A stretch of 12,514 bases of DNA, from assembly GCA_030950875.1 (NCBI GenBank), contig JAUZQS010000259.1:1-12514 (forward strand), written 5' to 3'. Positions 1 to 6,350 of the stretch are shown piece after piece (the first letter of the stretch is position 1; each line of letters begins with the position of its first letter). The position numbers and the translations under genes were made by a program. Below the pieces are notes generated by a model. It worked only from the letters and a program-made list of their open reading frames with translations. It had not been told where the DNA came from and did not search any database. Source of the stretch: Mariprofundaceae bacterium (GTDB lineage Bacteria > Pseudomonadota > Zetaproteobacteria > Mariprofundales > Mariprofundaceae).

Positions 1-471
1 ATCAATTACACCAAAGACTTCCCAGCCCCAATCGACAACAAATATATGAAAGTTGTAAATGCTGGATATTGGCTTGCCAACACAAACGGCAAGTTATCCC
101 AGTTGGTTTATATCTTGGAAATGACGAATAAGAGGGTATTCTCACAAGATGTCGTTTATACCAAGTCTATATTTTCAAACCCTGAAGATGAAAGCAAGCC
201 TATTATCTATAATGGCACCCTCAATAATGTCCACCACACTGTTAAAGTCACACATGCAACTGTTCAAAACGTCACTTTCAATAAAAAATACCACCTTATC
301 TTTGAAATTTACTCAGATCAGGAGCAAACAGAATTAATCAGTCGTATTGATCAAATCATTGTAGCTCCCGTAGACAACACGACAGGCTGCGTCCAAATAT
401 CCAGCGAAGTTCGCAATGATTTATTTTCTGTATTTGCTGGTACAAATATACCAATTGCATGTGATCGATAA
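1..471 (+). CDS. C-terminal part of an unrecognised protein (5' end outside window)
   Basis: The reading frame is open from base 1 to the TAA at 469-471 and gives about 156 residues. An ATG lies at 46, but the 15 codons before it are also open and there is no Shine-Dalgarno before it, so the true start is probably upstream of the window. The visible part is polar, with alternating hydrophobic residues that suggest beta strands. It has no membrane segment and only two cysteines (in GCVQ and IACDR), both near the end. I do not recognise the family. It reads toward the small basic-protein gene but is separated from it by 247 bp, a possible hairpin and a separate promoter, so the two are probably not co-transcribed. 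Confidence is good that this is coding and low for any function. Confidence 0.6.
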   Translation: MNYTKDFPAPIDNKYMKVVNAGYWLANTNGKLSQLVYILEMTNKRVFSQDVVYTKSIFSNPEDESKPIIYNGTLNNVHHTVKVTHATVQNVTFNKKYHLIFEIYSDQEQTELISRIDQIIVAPVDNTTGCVQISSEVRNDLFSVFAGTNIPIACDR

Positions 472-476
472 AACAT

Positions 477-516
477 GGGGGAAATATATTAAACAACTCA
501 ACTATTCATTTCCCCT
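477..516 (+). terminator. Possible weak terminator or 3' hairpin after the first gene
   Basis: GGGGAAAT (478-485) is perfectly complementary to ATTTCCCC (508-515), and G477/T516 could add a wobble pair. The loop is long (22 nt) and no T-tract follows, so this is not a classical intrinsic terminator. It starts 6 bases after the stop codon and may instead be a 3'-end stabilising hairpin. Confidence 0.3.
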
Positions 517-645
517 GATGAGTAACTACCGCATAAGGTCTCAACCTACGCTGTTGACCTAAAGCACTCATTCGGCTCTGGTACTTTTGGATTTATTCTA
601 CAGTTTAACACAGCATCCACCTAAAGATATTTGTCAAAAAAACAG

Positions 646-674
646 TTGCAAAAGCATGCTGTTTCATGTATAAA
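646..674 (+). promoter_or_regulatory. Sigma70-type promoter for the 57-aa basic protein gene
   Basis: TTGCAA (646-651) and TATAAA (669-674) are separated by exactly 17 bp; the -10 matches consensus at 5 of 6 positions and the -35 at 4 of 6. Transcription would begin near 681, giving a leader of about 38 nt before the ATG at 719. A dyad AAACAG (640-645) / CTGTTT (659-664) brackets the -35 element and could be an operator. Confidence 0.6.
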
Positions 675-718
675 CTCACTATGACTTTAACAGCGAAAGC
701 TGGAGTAAGGAGGCATAT

Positions 719-892
719 ATGCTCGGAAGACATCAAAAGACTACAGGTGAAGAAACAACCCTTATCAAGGTACAATGGCGTAAGCTTCGTACATGGCATC
801 TACATGAAAAGAAACGTCTAAAAAGAGCCATGAACAAACGCTTTAGACAAGAAGGTAAAAAAGGCATGCTGTTAAATCAGGTTTCTGTCTAA
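719..892 (+). CDS. Small highly basic protein of 57 residues, unknown function
   Basis: The ORF runs ATG 719 to TAA 890-892. It begins MLGRHQKTTGEETT and ends GMLLNQVSV. A near-ideal Shine-Dalgarno TAAGGAGG (706-713) lies 5 nt before the ATG. Together with the 17-bp-spaced promoter upstream and the terminator 25 bp downstream, this makes a self-contained monocistronic unit. The protein has 16 Lys/Arg and 3 His in 57 residues and two tryptophans (W20, W26). Residues 15-48 look like one long basic helix. There is no signal peptide or transmembrane segment, so it is probably cytoplasmic. The composition resembles small ribosome- or nucleic-acid-associated proteins, and it lies beside RNA-modification and RNA-processing genes, but nucleic-acid binding is inference only. 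I do not recognise a named family. The expression signals make it very likely a real gene although it is short. Confidence 0.75.
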   Translation: MLGRHQKTTGEETTLIKVQWRKLRTWHLHEKKRLKRAMNKRFRQEGKKGMLLNQVSV

Positions 893-917
893 ATAGACTT
901 TTCTTTTGAAAATTCTT

Positions 918-947
918 AAAAAGCCTCGCTTATGCGGGGCTTTTTTT
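918..947. terminator. Intrinsic terminator, probably bidirectional
   Basis: GCCTCGC (923-929) and GCGGGGC (934-940) form a 7-bp stem with one G-T wobble and a TTAT loop. It is flanked by AAAAA (918-922) on the left and seven Ts (941-947) on the right. On the + strand it ends the 57-aa gene (stop at 892). On the - strand the stem is followed by TTTTTAAG, and it lies 25 bp past the rluC stop, so it can serve both convergent genes. Confidence 0.85.
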
Positions 948-972
948 ATGTCCTTCACGTTTCAGAGGAAAG

Positions 973-1923
973 TTACAGAAAATCTATCATACGTTTAGGA
1001 AACGGCGCAGTGAAAACAAGCATCTGTTGCGTTATAGGGTGCAACAAGCGCAAGCGCCAAGCATGTAGCATTAAACCTTTTCCACCCAGAACCTTAAATT
1101 TCTTCAAGGTTTCTTTTTCCGCATATTTCGGGTCACCCAAAATCGCATGGCCTTCATTTTGCAACTGCACGCGCAGCTGATGGGTTCGCCCACTGTGCGG
1201 TTTTAATGCGACCATCGCATAATCGAATCCAGCCTCTTCACACTCCAAGACCACTTGGTAGTCCGTTACCGACTCCTTACCCTCATCATCATCCACAACC
1301 ATGCGTTCACCCGCAATCGATACACCCTTGGATAATTTTGATTTCATACGAGCCGCATGAGGCTCTGGATGCCCTTGTACCCATGCCAGGTAAGTCTTAT
1401 CCATATCTCGTTCGCGAAATGACTCAGTCAATGTACGTAAAGCTTGTAAGCTTTTCGCCAAAAGCAAAACACCCGAGGTGTCCCGATCCAAACGGTGTGC
1501 CAAACGCAAGTCCGGTAAATCACGCGATACCTTCAATGCCTCAATCAACCCCGCTTCATGACCACTTCCGCCATGCACGACCAAGCCAGCAGGTTTATCA
1601 ATCACCAACAGCCATTCATCCTCGAATAAAATAGGCATCTGCTCAACTTGCCGCAATAAAAAGGCTGGAATATCACCTTTACACACCTCTTTAACATCAT
1701 TTTGGCGCAAACTCGCAGGTACAAACACCTCATCATTCACCTGTAAACGATAATCAACTTTACAACGTTTACCATTCACCCGCACATTGCCTTTTCGAAT
1801 CAAACGCATGATTAGGGTACGCTTTTCATTGCCTAAACTACGCAACAACATACGATCCAAGCGACTGCCATCTTCATCGGAAGATATGCTTATCCGCCCC
1901 TTTTCATTGATAAAATTTGCCAA
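973..1923 (-). CDS. rluC: 23S rRNA pseudouridine synthase, RluC-like (RluA family)
   Basis: The 316-residue protein has an N-terminal S4 RNA-binding domain (about residues 18-65, with SRLDRMLL and GNVRVNGKR) followed by an RluA-type catalytic domain. The catalytic motif HRLDRDTSG places the nucleophilic aspartate at D146. The later motif HSGRTHQLRVQ is also typical of the family. E. coli RluC (319 aa) isomerises U955, U2504 and U2580 of 23S rRNA. I choose RluC over other RluA members because of the length, the S4 domain and the divergent position next to rne, the same arrangement as in E. coli. The start is TTG at 1923: AGGAG lies 5 nt upstream of it, and no in-frame ATG lies near that position. 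The gene converges on the 57-aa basic protein gene and probably shares its terminator. Confidence 0.88.
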   Translation of the reverse strand: MANFINEKGRISISSDEDGSRLDRMLLRSLGNEKRTLIMRLIRKGNVRVNGKRCKVDYRLQVNDEVFVPASLRQNDVKEVCKGDIPAFLLRQVEQMPILFEDEWLLVIDKPAGLVVHGGSGHEAGLIEALKVSRDLPDLRLAHRLDRDTSGVLLLAKSLQALRTLTESFRERDMDKTYLAWVQGHPEPHAARMKSKLSKGVSIAGERMVVDDDEGKESVTDYQVVLECEEAGFDYAMVALKPHSGRTHQLRVQLQNEGHAILGDPKYAEKETLKKFKVLGGKGLMLHAWRLRLLHPITQQMLVFTAPFPKRMIDFL

Positions 1924-2019
1924 GTGAACTCCTATGCTGTTAGTATCATCGACCGTACAGTTTGTTCCACGCGAACATAATCTGCAAGAAATGATGAAAT
2001 GATTTGACTGCTCTGACCC

Positions 2020-2051
2020 TCGCTAGATTGCTTACCCAGCAAACCTAGCGA
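2020..2051 (+). promoter_or_regulatory. Strong stem-loop upstream of rne
   Basis: TCGCTAG (2020-2026) pairs with CTAGCGA (2045-2051) and TTGCT (2028-2032) pairs with AGCAA (2038-2042). Only a small internal loop (A2027 against A2043-C2044) interrupts them, and the loop is 5 nt. That is 12 base pairs in total with no T-tract on either side, so it is more likely a leader structure or a protein-binding dyad than a terminator. Whether it lies in the rne transcript depends on the unmapped promoter. Confidence 0.5.
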
Positions 2052-2161
2052 TGCAGCAAACCCGAATACAGTATTTTCGGTGCTTATGTAAGATTATGTT
2101 CAATGTGTTGAGCCTGTGCAAAATAAAATACCCGTTTGATGGTTTAACCACTGATATTGGC

Positions 2162-2176
2162 CACGTCGATGACGTG
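2162..2176. promoter_or_regulatory. Perfect 6-bp palindrome with 3-bp spacer, possible operator
   Basis: CACGTC (2162-2167) and GACGTG (2171-2176) are exact reverse complements around GAT. The compact symmetric form suits a dimeric DNA-binding regulator, but it could equally form a short RNA hairpin in the rne leader. No regulator can be named from the sequence. Confidence 0.3.
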
Positions 2177-2261
2177 AAAAGCAATGACCAAGTTGGTGAG
2201 ATAATGAAAGCATGGCTGTTTTGAATTTTGTTTCTTTACCCATAATTCTCATGCTTTAAGC

Positions 2262-2286
2262 TGTGTAAAAGCTTCAGGTTTACACA
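2262..2286 (+). promoter_or_regulatory. Stem-loop close to the rne start
   Basis: TGTGTAAA (2262-2269) is perfectly complementary to TTTACACA (2279-2286), with a 9-nt loop. It ends 35 bases before the rne ATG, so it would very probably be within the rne 5' leader. It is a candidate for the type of leader hairpin through which RNase E controls its own mRNA in enterobacteria. The parallel rests on position, not on sequence similarity. Confidence 0.45.
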
Positions 2287-2304
2287 CATAAACAAACCCC
2301 AAAC

Positions 2305-2320
2305 GGCACAGGAAAGTGCC
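2305..2320 (+). promoter_or_regulatory. rne ribosome binding site presented in a hairpin loop
   Basis: GGCAC (2305-2309) pairs perfectly with GTGCC (2316-2320), and the 6-nt loop AGGAAA (2310-2315) contains the Shine-Dalgarno. The stem ends directly against the ATG at 2321. AGGA to ATG spacing is 7 nt in linear sequence. The arrangement could expose the site for initiation or be a target for control of RNase E synthesis; the sequence shows the pairing, the function is inferred. Confidence 0.5.
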
Positions 2321-4447
2321 ATGAACGCCATAAAAAAGGTGATGCTAATCAACGCATCCCACGATGAAGAAAGCCGTGTAGCCATTGTTCTCAATGATTA
2401 CCTGCAAGAGCTAGATATTGAATCAGCTCACAAAGCCTTAACCAAGGGCAATATTTACAAAGGGACAGTTACCAAAGTTGAAGCCAGCTTACAGGCTGCT
2501 TTTGTAGAATACGGATCTGCTAGACAAGGTTTTTTACCCTTAAACGAAATCCATCAAGATTTTTGGAAAGAAGGTGCAGATAAATCTGCTGACCCACGCA
2601 AAATAAATATTCGAGATGTACTAGAGCACAAACAAGAGCTCTTGGTTCAGGTCGTGAAAGAAGAGCGTGGCAATAAAGGTGCAGCTTTAACCACCAACGT
2701 TTCACTGGCTGGTCGTTATACCGTATTGATGCCGAATAATTCTCGCGGTGGTATTTCTCGTAAATTATCCGAAGAGCAACGTCGTGCCATCAAACAAATT
2801 CTTACCCAGCTTAATGTACCTGATAATATGGGCCTGATTGTCCGCACTGCGGGTAAAGATCAAGAATTAGAATCTCTAGAATGGGATTATCAATACCTTC
2901 GCCGCCTATGGGATGAAATCCGTATCAAGAGCGATAGTGCGCCATCACCCACACTTATTTATTTGGAAGGTGACTTGGCAACACGTGCCATTCGCGATCA
3001 TTTCACCAATGATATTGATGAAATATGGGTTGATAACCACGATGTTTATACCCGTACCAAAGCATTTGTTCACGCAGTTTTGCCTGGCAAAGAAAAACTC
3101 GTAAAGCTCTACCGTGGTAAGCAGCCATTATTCCGCAAGTATGGCATTGAAACACAGTGTGAAGAGATTCACGAGCGTGAAATTCGCCTTCGCTCTGGCG
3201 GTTCTATTGTCTTTGACCCAACCGAAGCTTTAACCTCTGTTGATGTAAACTCTTCACGTGCAACGGGTGCCAAAAACATTGATGCCACTGCCCTTGCTAC
3301 CAATTTGGAAGCTGCCGAAGAAGTCGCACGTCAACTGCGTATTCGTGATATTGGCGGTTTGGTAGTCATTGATTTCATTGATATGGCAAATCGAAAACAT
3401 GCGCAACAAGTTGAAGAAGCACTGCGTGATGCCACCCATCCTGATAAAGCGCGCATTCAGTTCGCTAAAATATCTCGTTTCGGTTTACTTGAAATGTCAC
3501 GTCAACGCCTACATCCATCGGTGCGTGAATCTACCACTGAAACATGTCCACGCTGCCGTGGTCGCGGCTCGATTCGCATGGTTGAATCCATGGCGTTACA
3601 GATGCTTACACGCATGGAGGATTGGGCAGAAGCAGGCAAAAAACCAACCTTGGTTGTACAGGTTCCATCCGAAACGGGTGAGTACTTAATGAATAATAAA
3701 CGCGATAGCATTGCTCGTATTGAAGAAAATTACGAGCTTCAAATCACCTTGCAAATCAAACCTGAATTGATGATTCCGCACTATCGTATTGAACGCCAAT
3801 GGAATGAAAACAATCAACAGCGTGTGGAGGTCCTTGAAGATACTACGAAAGGTCGTAAACCAGCCAAGGCAAACCGCAAATTAAATCCTATGAAACCTGT
3901 TGTTGGCATACCAACACCACAGCAACGCAGTGTGCAAGAAACAAGTAGTTTACCTGCTTGGGTTACCGAATTATTGAATATTTTAACGGGTGCTTCACGC
4001 AAGAAAAAACGTCAAGAAGAGGAACGCAAGAAAAAACAGCAAGAAAATCGCAATCGTAGAAATAAACCTCGCAACCGTAGAAGCAAACCAAACAAACCCA
4101 AAACAGCACAAGAAAATCCACAAGCTCAAAAGAAAGCCCCTTCTAACAAACCAAAAGTAGAAAATAAGCCTGTGGAAACCAAAGATGCAACGACAAAGCC
4201 TGAACAAGAGTCCAAAGAAGGGGCTCAGCGTAAACGTCGCCGTCGCCGTCGCCCAGTAAAACGTACGGGTGAGACTGTTACAGAAACTACAAACAACAAC
4301 GAACAACAAAATAATGCTCCCAAAGCCGAAAAAGCTAAACCTGCTGAAGCAATCAAAGGCTCTGGCGAAGATGGGCATAAAACAAACAAACAGCTTGAGT
4401 CCAAAACATCTGAAAAAGTTAAGCAACCGGCTAGCGTAAGTGAATGA
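2321..4447 (+). CDS. rne: Ribonuclease E
   Basis: This single-strand endoribonuclease initiates mRNA decay and matures rRNA and tRNA precursors; in E. coli it sits at the inner membrane as the degradosome scaffold. The 708-residue protein has an S1 domain (about 40-130, with NIYKGTVTKVE and GFLPLNEI), a 5'-sensor motif VRTAG (R175, T176), and catalytic metal-binding aspartates D308 (SVDVNS) and D351 (VVIDFIDM). A Zn-link CPRCRGRG (C409, C412) supports dimer pairing. After residue 510 the tail is low-complexity. SLPAWVTELLNIL (about 543-555) resembles the amphipathic membrane-targeting helix of E. coli RNase E and is followed by arginine/lysine-rich RNA-binding stretches (560-592, 637-648). 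The tail makes it RNase E rather than RNase G, although it is shorter than the E. coli enzyme (1061 aa). The start at 2321 has AGGA 7 nt upstream; M8 at 2342 matches the position of E. coli M4 but has poor spacing. The stop overlaps rluD. Confidence 0.95.
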   Translation: MNAIKKVMLINASHDEESRVAIVLNDYLQELDIESAHKALTKGNIYKGTVTKVEASLQAAFVEYGSARQGFLPLNEIHQDFWKEGADKSADPRKINIRDVLEHKQELLVQVVKEERGNKGAALTTNVSLAGRYTVLMPNNSRGGISRKLSEEQRRAIKQILTQLNVPDNMGLIVRTAGKDQELESLEWDYQYLRRLWDEIRIKSDSAPSPTLIYLEGDLATRAIRDHFTNDIDEIWVDNHDVYTRTKAFVHAVLPGKEKLVKLYRGKQPLFRKYGIETQCEEIHEREIRLRSGGSIVFDPTEALTSVDVNSSRATGAKNIDATALATNLEAAEEVARQLRIRDIGGLVVIDFIDMANRKHAQQVEEALRDATHPDKARIQFAKISRFGLLEMSRQRLHPSVRESTTETCPRCRGRGSIRMVESMALQMLTRMEDWAEAGKKPTLVVQVPSETGEYLMNNKRDSIARIEENYELQITLQIKPELMIPHYRIERQWNENNQQRVEVLEDTTKGRKPAKANRKLNPMKPVVGIPTPQQRSVQETSSLPAWVTELLNILTGASRKKKRQEEERKKKQQENRNRRNKPRNRRSKPNKPKTAQENPQAQKKAPSNKPKVENKPVETKDATTKPEQESKEGAQRKRRRRRRPVKRTGETVTETTNNNEQQNNAPKAEKAKPAEAIKGSGEDGHKTNKQLESKTSEKVKQPASVSE

Positions 4448-5409
4448 GCCACGCACAGGAATCGTTATCACTTAGCATTCCTGAAGATATGATGGGTCAG
4501 CGCCTTGATCACGCGCTGGCTCATTTAAGTAATGTATCACGTACCCGTATCAAAGAGTTATTAAAAAATGGGTGTATTGAACAAAACAATCGCAACGTAA
4601 CACTCAAAGCATCCTCCACTGTTTATGCTGGCGATAGCTTCATGATTCATTTGCCAGAGAATCGTTCCATGACTCTGATCCCCGAAGCCATTGCTTTGGA
4701 TATTTTATTTGAAGATGAATACCTGCTTGTTGTGAACAAACCACCAGGCATGGTTGTACACCCTAGCCATGGTCACGATACCGGAACATTGGTACATGCT
4801 CTCTTGCATCATTGTGAATCATTGCCTGGCATCAATGGTGTTGAAAGGCCCGGTATTGTGCACCGTATTGATAAGGATACATCTGGCTCATTGGTGATTG
4901 CCAAAACAGAGGCAGCGCATCACGGACTGGTCGCTCTTTTTGCAAAGCATGATATTAACCGACAGTACCTTGCTTGGTGTAAGGGTGTGAGTAACTGGAA
5001 TCATCAACGCATTGAACAGCCTATTGCCAGACATCCCCACCACCGCCAGAAAATGGCCATTGTAAGCACGGGAAAAACAGCCATTACCAATGCCGATGTT
5101 GAGCGCCGTTTTGATCATCAATTTAGCCGCATGCGCTTGACGTTACATACAGGTCGCACCCACCAAATTCGTGTACACTTGGCTGCTGAAGGGCTGCCTA
5201 TTTTAGGTGATTCCACCTATGCACGAAATTTCAATCCTGGGAAATCTTTACCTGAACCTGTACGCAACGCACTGGATCAACTTACACGTCAGGCTCTGCA
5301 TGCCGAAATCCTTGGATTTATTCATCCCATCACACAAGAAGAAATATTTTGCCAAGCGCCACTACCTGAAGATTTATCCACACTCAACCATGCACTTGAG
5401 CATATGTAA
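4444..5409 (+). CDS. rluD: 23S rRNA pseudouridine synthase, RluD-like (RluA family)
   Basis: This 321-residue RluA-family synthase is close in length to E. coli RluD (326 aa), which makes pseudouridines 1911, 1915 and 1917 in helix 69 of 23S rRNA. It has an N-terminal S4 domain (about 17-70, with MGQRLDHALA and SRTRIKELL) and the catalytic motif HRIDKDTSG with nucleophile D143. A second family motif, HTGRTHQIRVHLA, lies near residues 234-246. RluD is preferred because pgeF follows directly, as in E. coli. Its ATG overlaps the rne stop as ATGA, so translation is probably coupled to rne. That is a different partner from E. coli, where rluD lies beside bamD and not beside rne. It probably belongs to the rne transcript. 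Confidence 0.9.
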   Translation: MSHAQESLSLSIPEDMMGQRLDHALAHLSNVSRTRIKELLKNGCIEQNNRNVTLKASSTVYAGDSFMIHLPENRSMTLIPEAIALDILFEDEYLLVVNKPPGMVVHPSHGHDTGTLVHALLHHCESLPGINGVERPGIVHRIDKDTSGSLVIAKTEAAHHGLVALFAKHDINRQYLAWCKGVSNWNHQRIEQPIARHPHHRQKMAIVSTGKTAITNADVERRFDHQFSRMRLTLHTGRTHQIRVHLAAEGLPILGDSTYARNFNPGKSLPEPVRNALDQLTRQALHAEILGFIHPITQEEIFCQAPLPEDLSTLNHALEHM

Positions 5410-5423
5410 GGCTGAGACCAAAC

Positions 5424-6176
5424 ATGTTTATCGCATCGAAATTATTTGCTAAACATCATATCACAGCCATATTTAGTGACCGACAAGGTGGCATTAGCCA
5501 TGCTCCTTTTGACAGTCTTAATCTAGGCCTTGGTTTGGGCGATTCTGAAGAAAACGTACAACACAATCTCAAACAGTTATGTACTGCGGCAGAGCTTCCA
5601 GTCCCTCACCGTAGCCAACAAGTGCATGGCACTGACTACCTATTATGTGATGGAGAAGGCGTACAACACACCCATCAAGCCGATATTCTCATCACCTGCA
5701 CAGCAGGGTGTTCGGTTGCTGTGCGTACTGCAGATTGTTTGCCCATATTACTGATTGACCCTAACTCAGGCGTTGTCGCTGCCGTTCATGCAGGTTGGCG
5801 AGGCACAGCTAAAAATATTGCAGACATTGCCATACAGCAAATGAAAAAATTTGGTGCAAATCCTGAACATATACTTGCCTGTTTGGGGCCTTCTATTGCC
5901 ACATGCTGCTTTGAAGTCGATATGGATACTGGCAAACAGTTGTCCCAAAGCCACCCCGATGCTCACCTTCATATCCATCACAAAAATCATAAGGCATGGC
6001 CAAATATACAAGCAATCAATGCCCTACAACTTCAATCGTCAGGCATTCAGCCTGATAATATGGCGTTCATGACTCTCTGCACATCCTGTCTACCAGCACG
6101 TTTTTATTCTTATCGTCGTGATGGAATTCAGAGTGGCAGACAGCTCGCCATTGTAGCATTGCCGATGTCACTCTAG
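5424..6176 (+). CDS. pgeF: Peptidoglycan editing factor PgeF (YfiH, multicopper-oxidase-like fold)
   Basis: The 250-residue protein belongs to the YfiH/LACC1 family. In E. coli, PgeF removes misincorporated L-serine from UDP-MurNAc-L-Ser; purine-nucleoside activities are also reported for family members. Conserved metal-site residues are visible: H68 in QQVHGTD, C105 in RTADCLP and H122 in AVHAGWRG. The closing FYSYRRDG motif is also typical. Length fits the family (E. coli 243 aa). The start at 5424 lies 14 bp after the rluD stop with only a weak GAG-type ribosome site, consistent with an operon. The TAG stop (6174-6176) forms part of a CTAG that is the left boundary of the miniature element downstream, so the insertion has left the coding sequence intact. 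Confidence 0.92.
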   Translation: MFIASKLFAKHHITAIFSDRQGGISHAPFDSLNLGLGLGDSEENVQHNLKQLCTAAELPVPHRSQQVHGTDYLLCDGEGVQHTHQADILITCTAGCSVAVRTADCLPILLIDPNSGVVAAVHAGWRGTAKNIADIAIQQMKKFGANPEHILACLGPSIATCCFEVDMDTGKQLSQSHPDAHLHIHHKNHKAWPNIQAINALQLQSSGIQPDNMAFMTLCTSCLPARFYSYRRDGIQSGRQLAIVALPMSL

Positions 6177-6340
6177 GAGCCTGTCGGACTTAGGCTGCTG
6201 TGGCGAGGAAAACATGGGGTTGAGTTGATTTTTACATTGATTCGAGGCGAATAGCACTGCTATTTAACAAATAATCAAGGTGAAAAGAAGCCAATATCCA
6301 TTTTTTCGTAGTCAGTTGACTAAGCCCGACAGACTCCTAG
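6173..6340. mobile_element. Miniature transposon-like element (MITE or deleted IS) between pgeF and bamD
   Basis: The 21-bp ends at 6173-6193 and 6320-6340 are inverted repeats that match at 19 of 21 positions; the mismatches are at 6180/6333 and 6188/6325. The outermost four bases on each side are CTAG, which can be read as a 4-bp target duplication around a 160-bp element (6177-6336). Because CTAG is itself palindromic, it could instead belong to the repeats. The interior has no ORF of useful length and contains a small palindrome AATAGC (6250-6255) / GCTATT (6259-6264). Short size, terminal repeats and lack of a transposase fit a non-autonomous element. CTAG would suit IS5-group YTAR target preference, but I cannot assign a family. 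Removing it leaves pgeF and bamD 10 bp apart. Confidence 0.75.
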
Positions 6341-6350
6341 CATACCGTCC

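Larger units (their letters stand above)
1924..2320. promoter_or_regulatory. 397-bp divergent region between rluC and rne, structured rne leader candidate
   Basis: There is no gene in this stretch. It must hold the promoters of rluC (-) and rne (+), but I see no strong -35/-10 pair on either strand; CATAAT at 1976-1981 and at 2241-2246 are the best -10 look-alikes and neither has a well-placed -35. It contains, in order, a small dyad TGTTC/GAACA (1963-1977), a strong hairpin (2020-2051), a palindrome (2162-2176), a hairpin (2262-2286) and the hairpin that carries the rne Shine-Dalgarno (2305-2320). The E. coli rne transcript is known to have a long 5' leader (about 360 nt) whose hairpins mediate autoregulation by RNase E. 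A similar role here is inference. Confidence 0.5.

Noticed and set aside
518..562. 14-codon ORF beginning ATGAGTAAC after the first gene
   Set aside because: There is no Shine-Dalgarno and the product is too short to support. It overlaps the possible 3' hairpin region.
472..718. Searched for a tRNA or other structured RNA
   Set aside because: No acceptor/T-arm pattern or conserved tRNA motif is present; only one hairpin and the promoter of the small gene are supported.
1206..1634. Open frame of 142 codons on the + strand inside rluC
   Set aside because: It lies wholly antisense to a clear pseudouridine synthase, has a proline/histidine-rich low-quality translation and no ribosome site.
2004..2246. 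Possible rne promoters (TTGACT at 2004-2009; TTGAAT 2221-2226 with CATAAT 2241-2246)
   Set aside because: The first has no usable -10 at 16-18 bp, and the second pair is only 14 bp apart. Neither is strong enough to call.
3995..4471. 158-codon frame on the - strand over the end of rne, rich in Phe/Leu and membrane-like
   Set aside because: It is the complement of the Lys/Arg/Gln-rich RNase E tail, whose codons read as hydrophobic on the other strand. There is no start signal.
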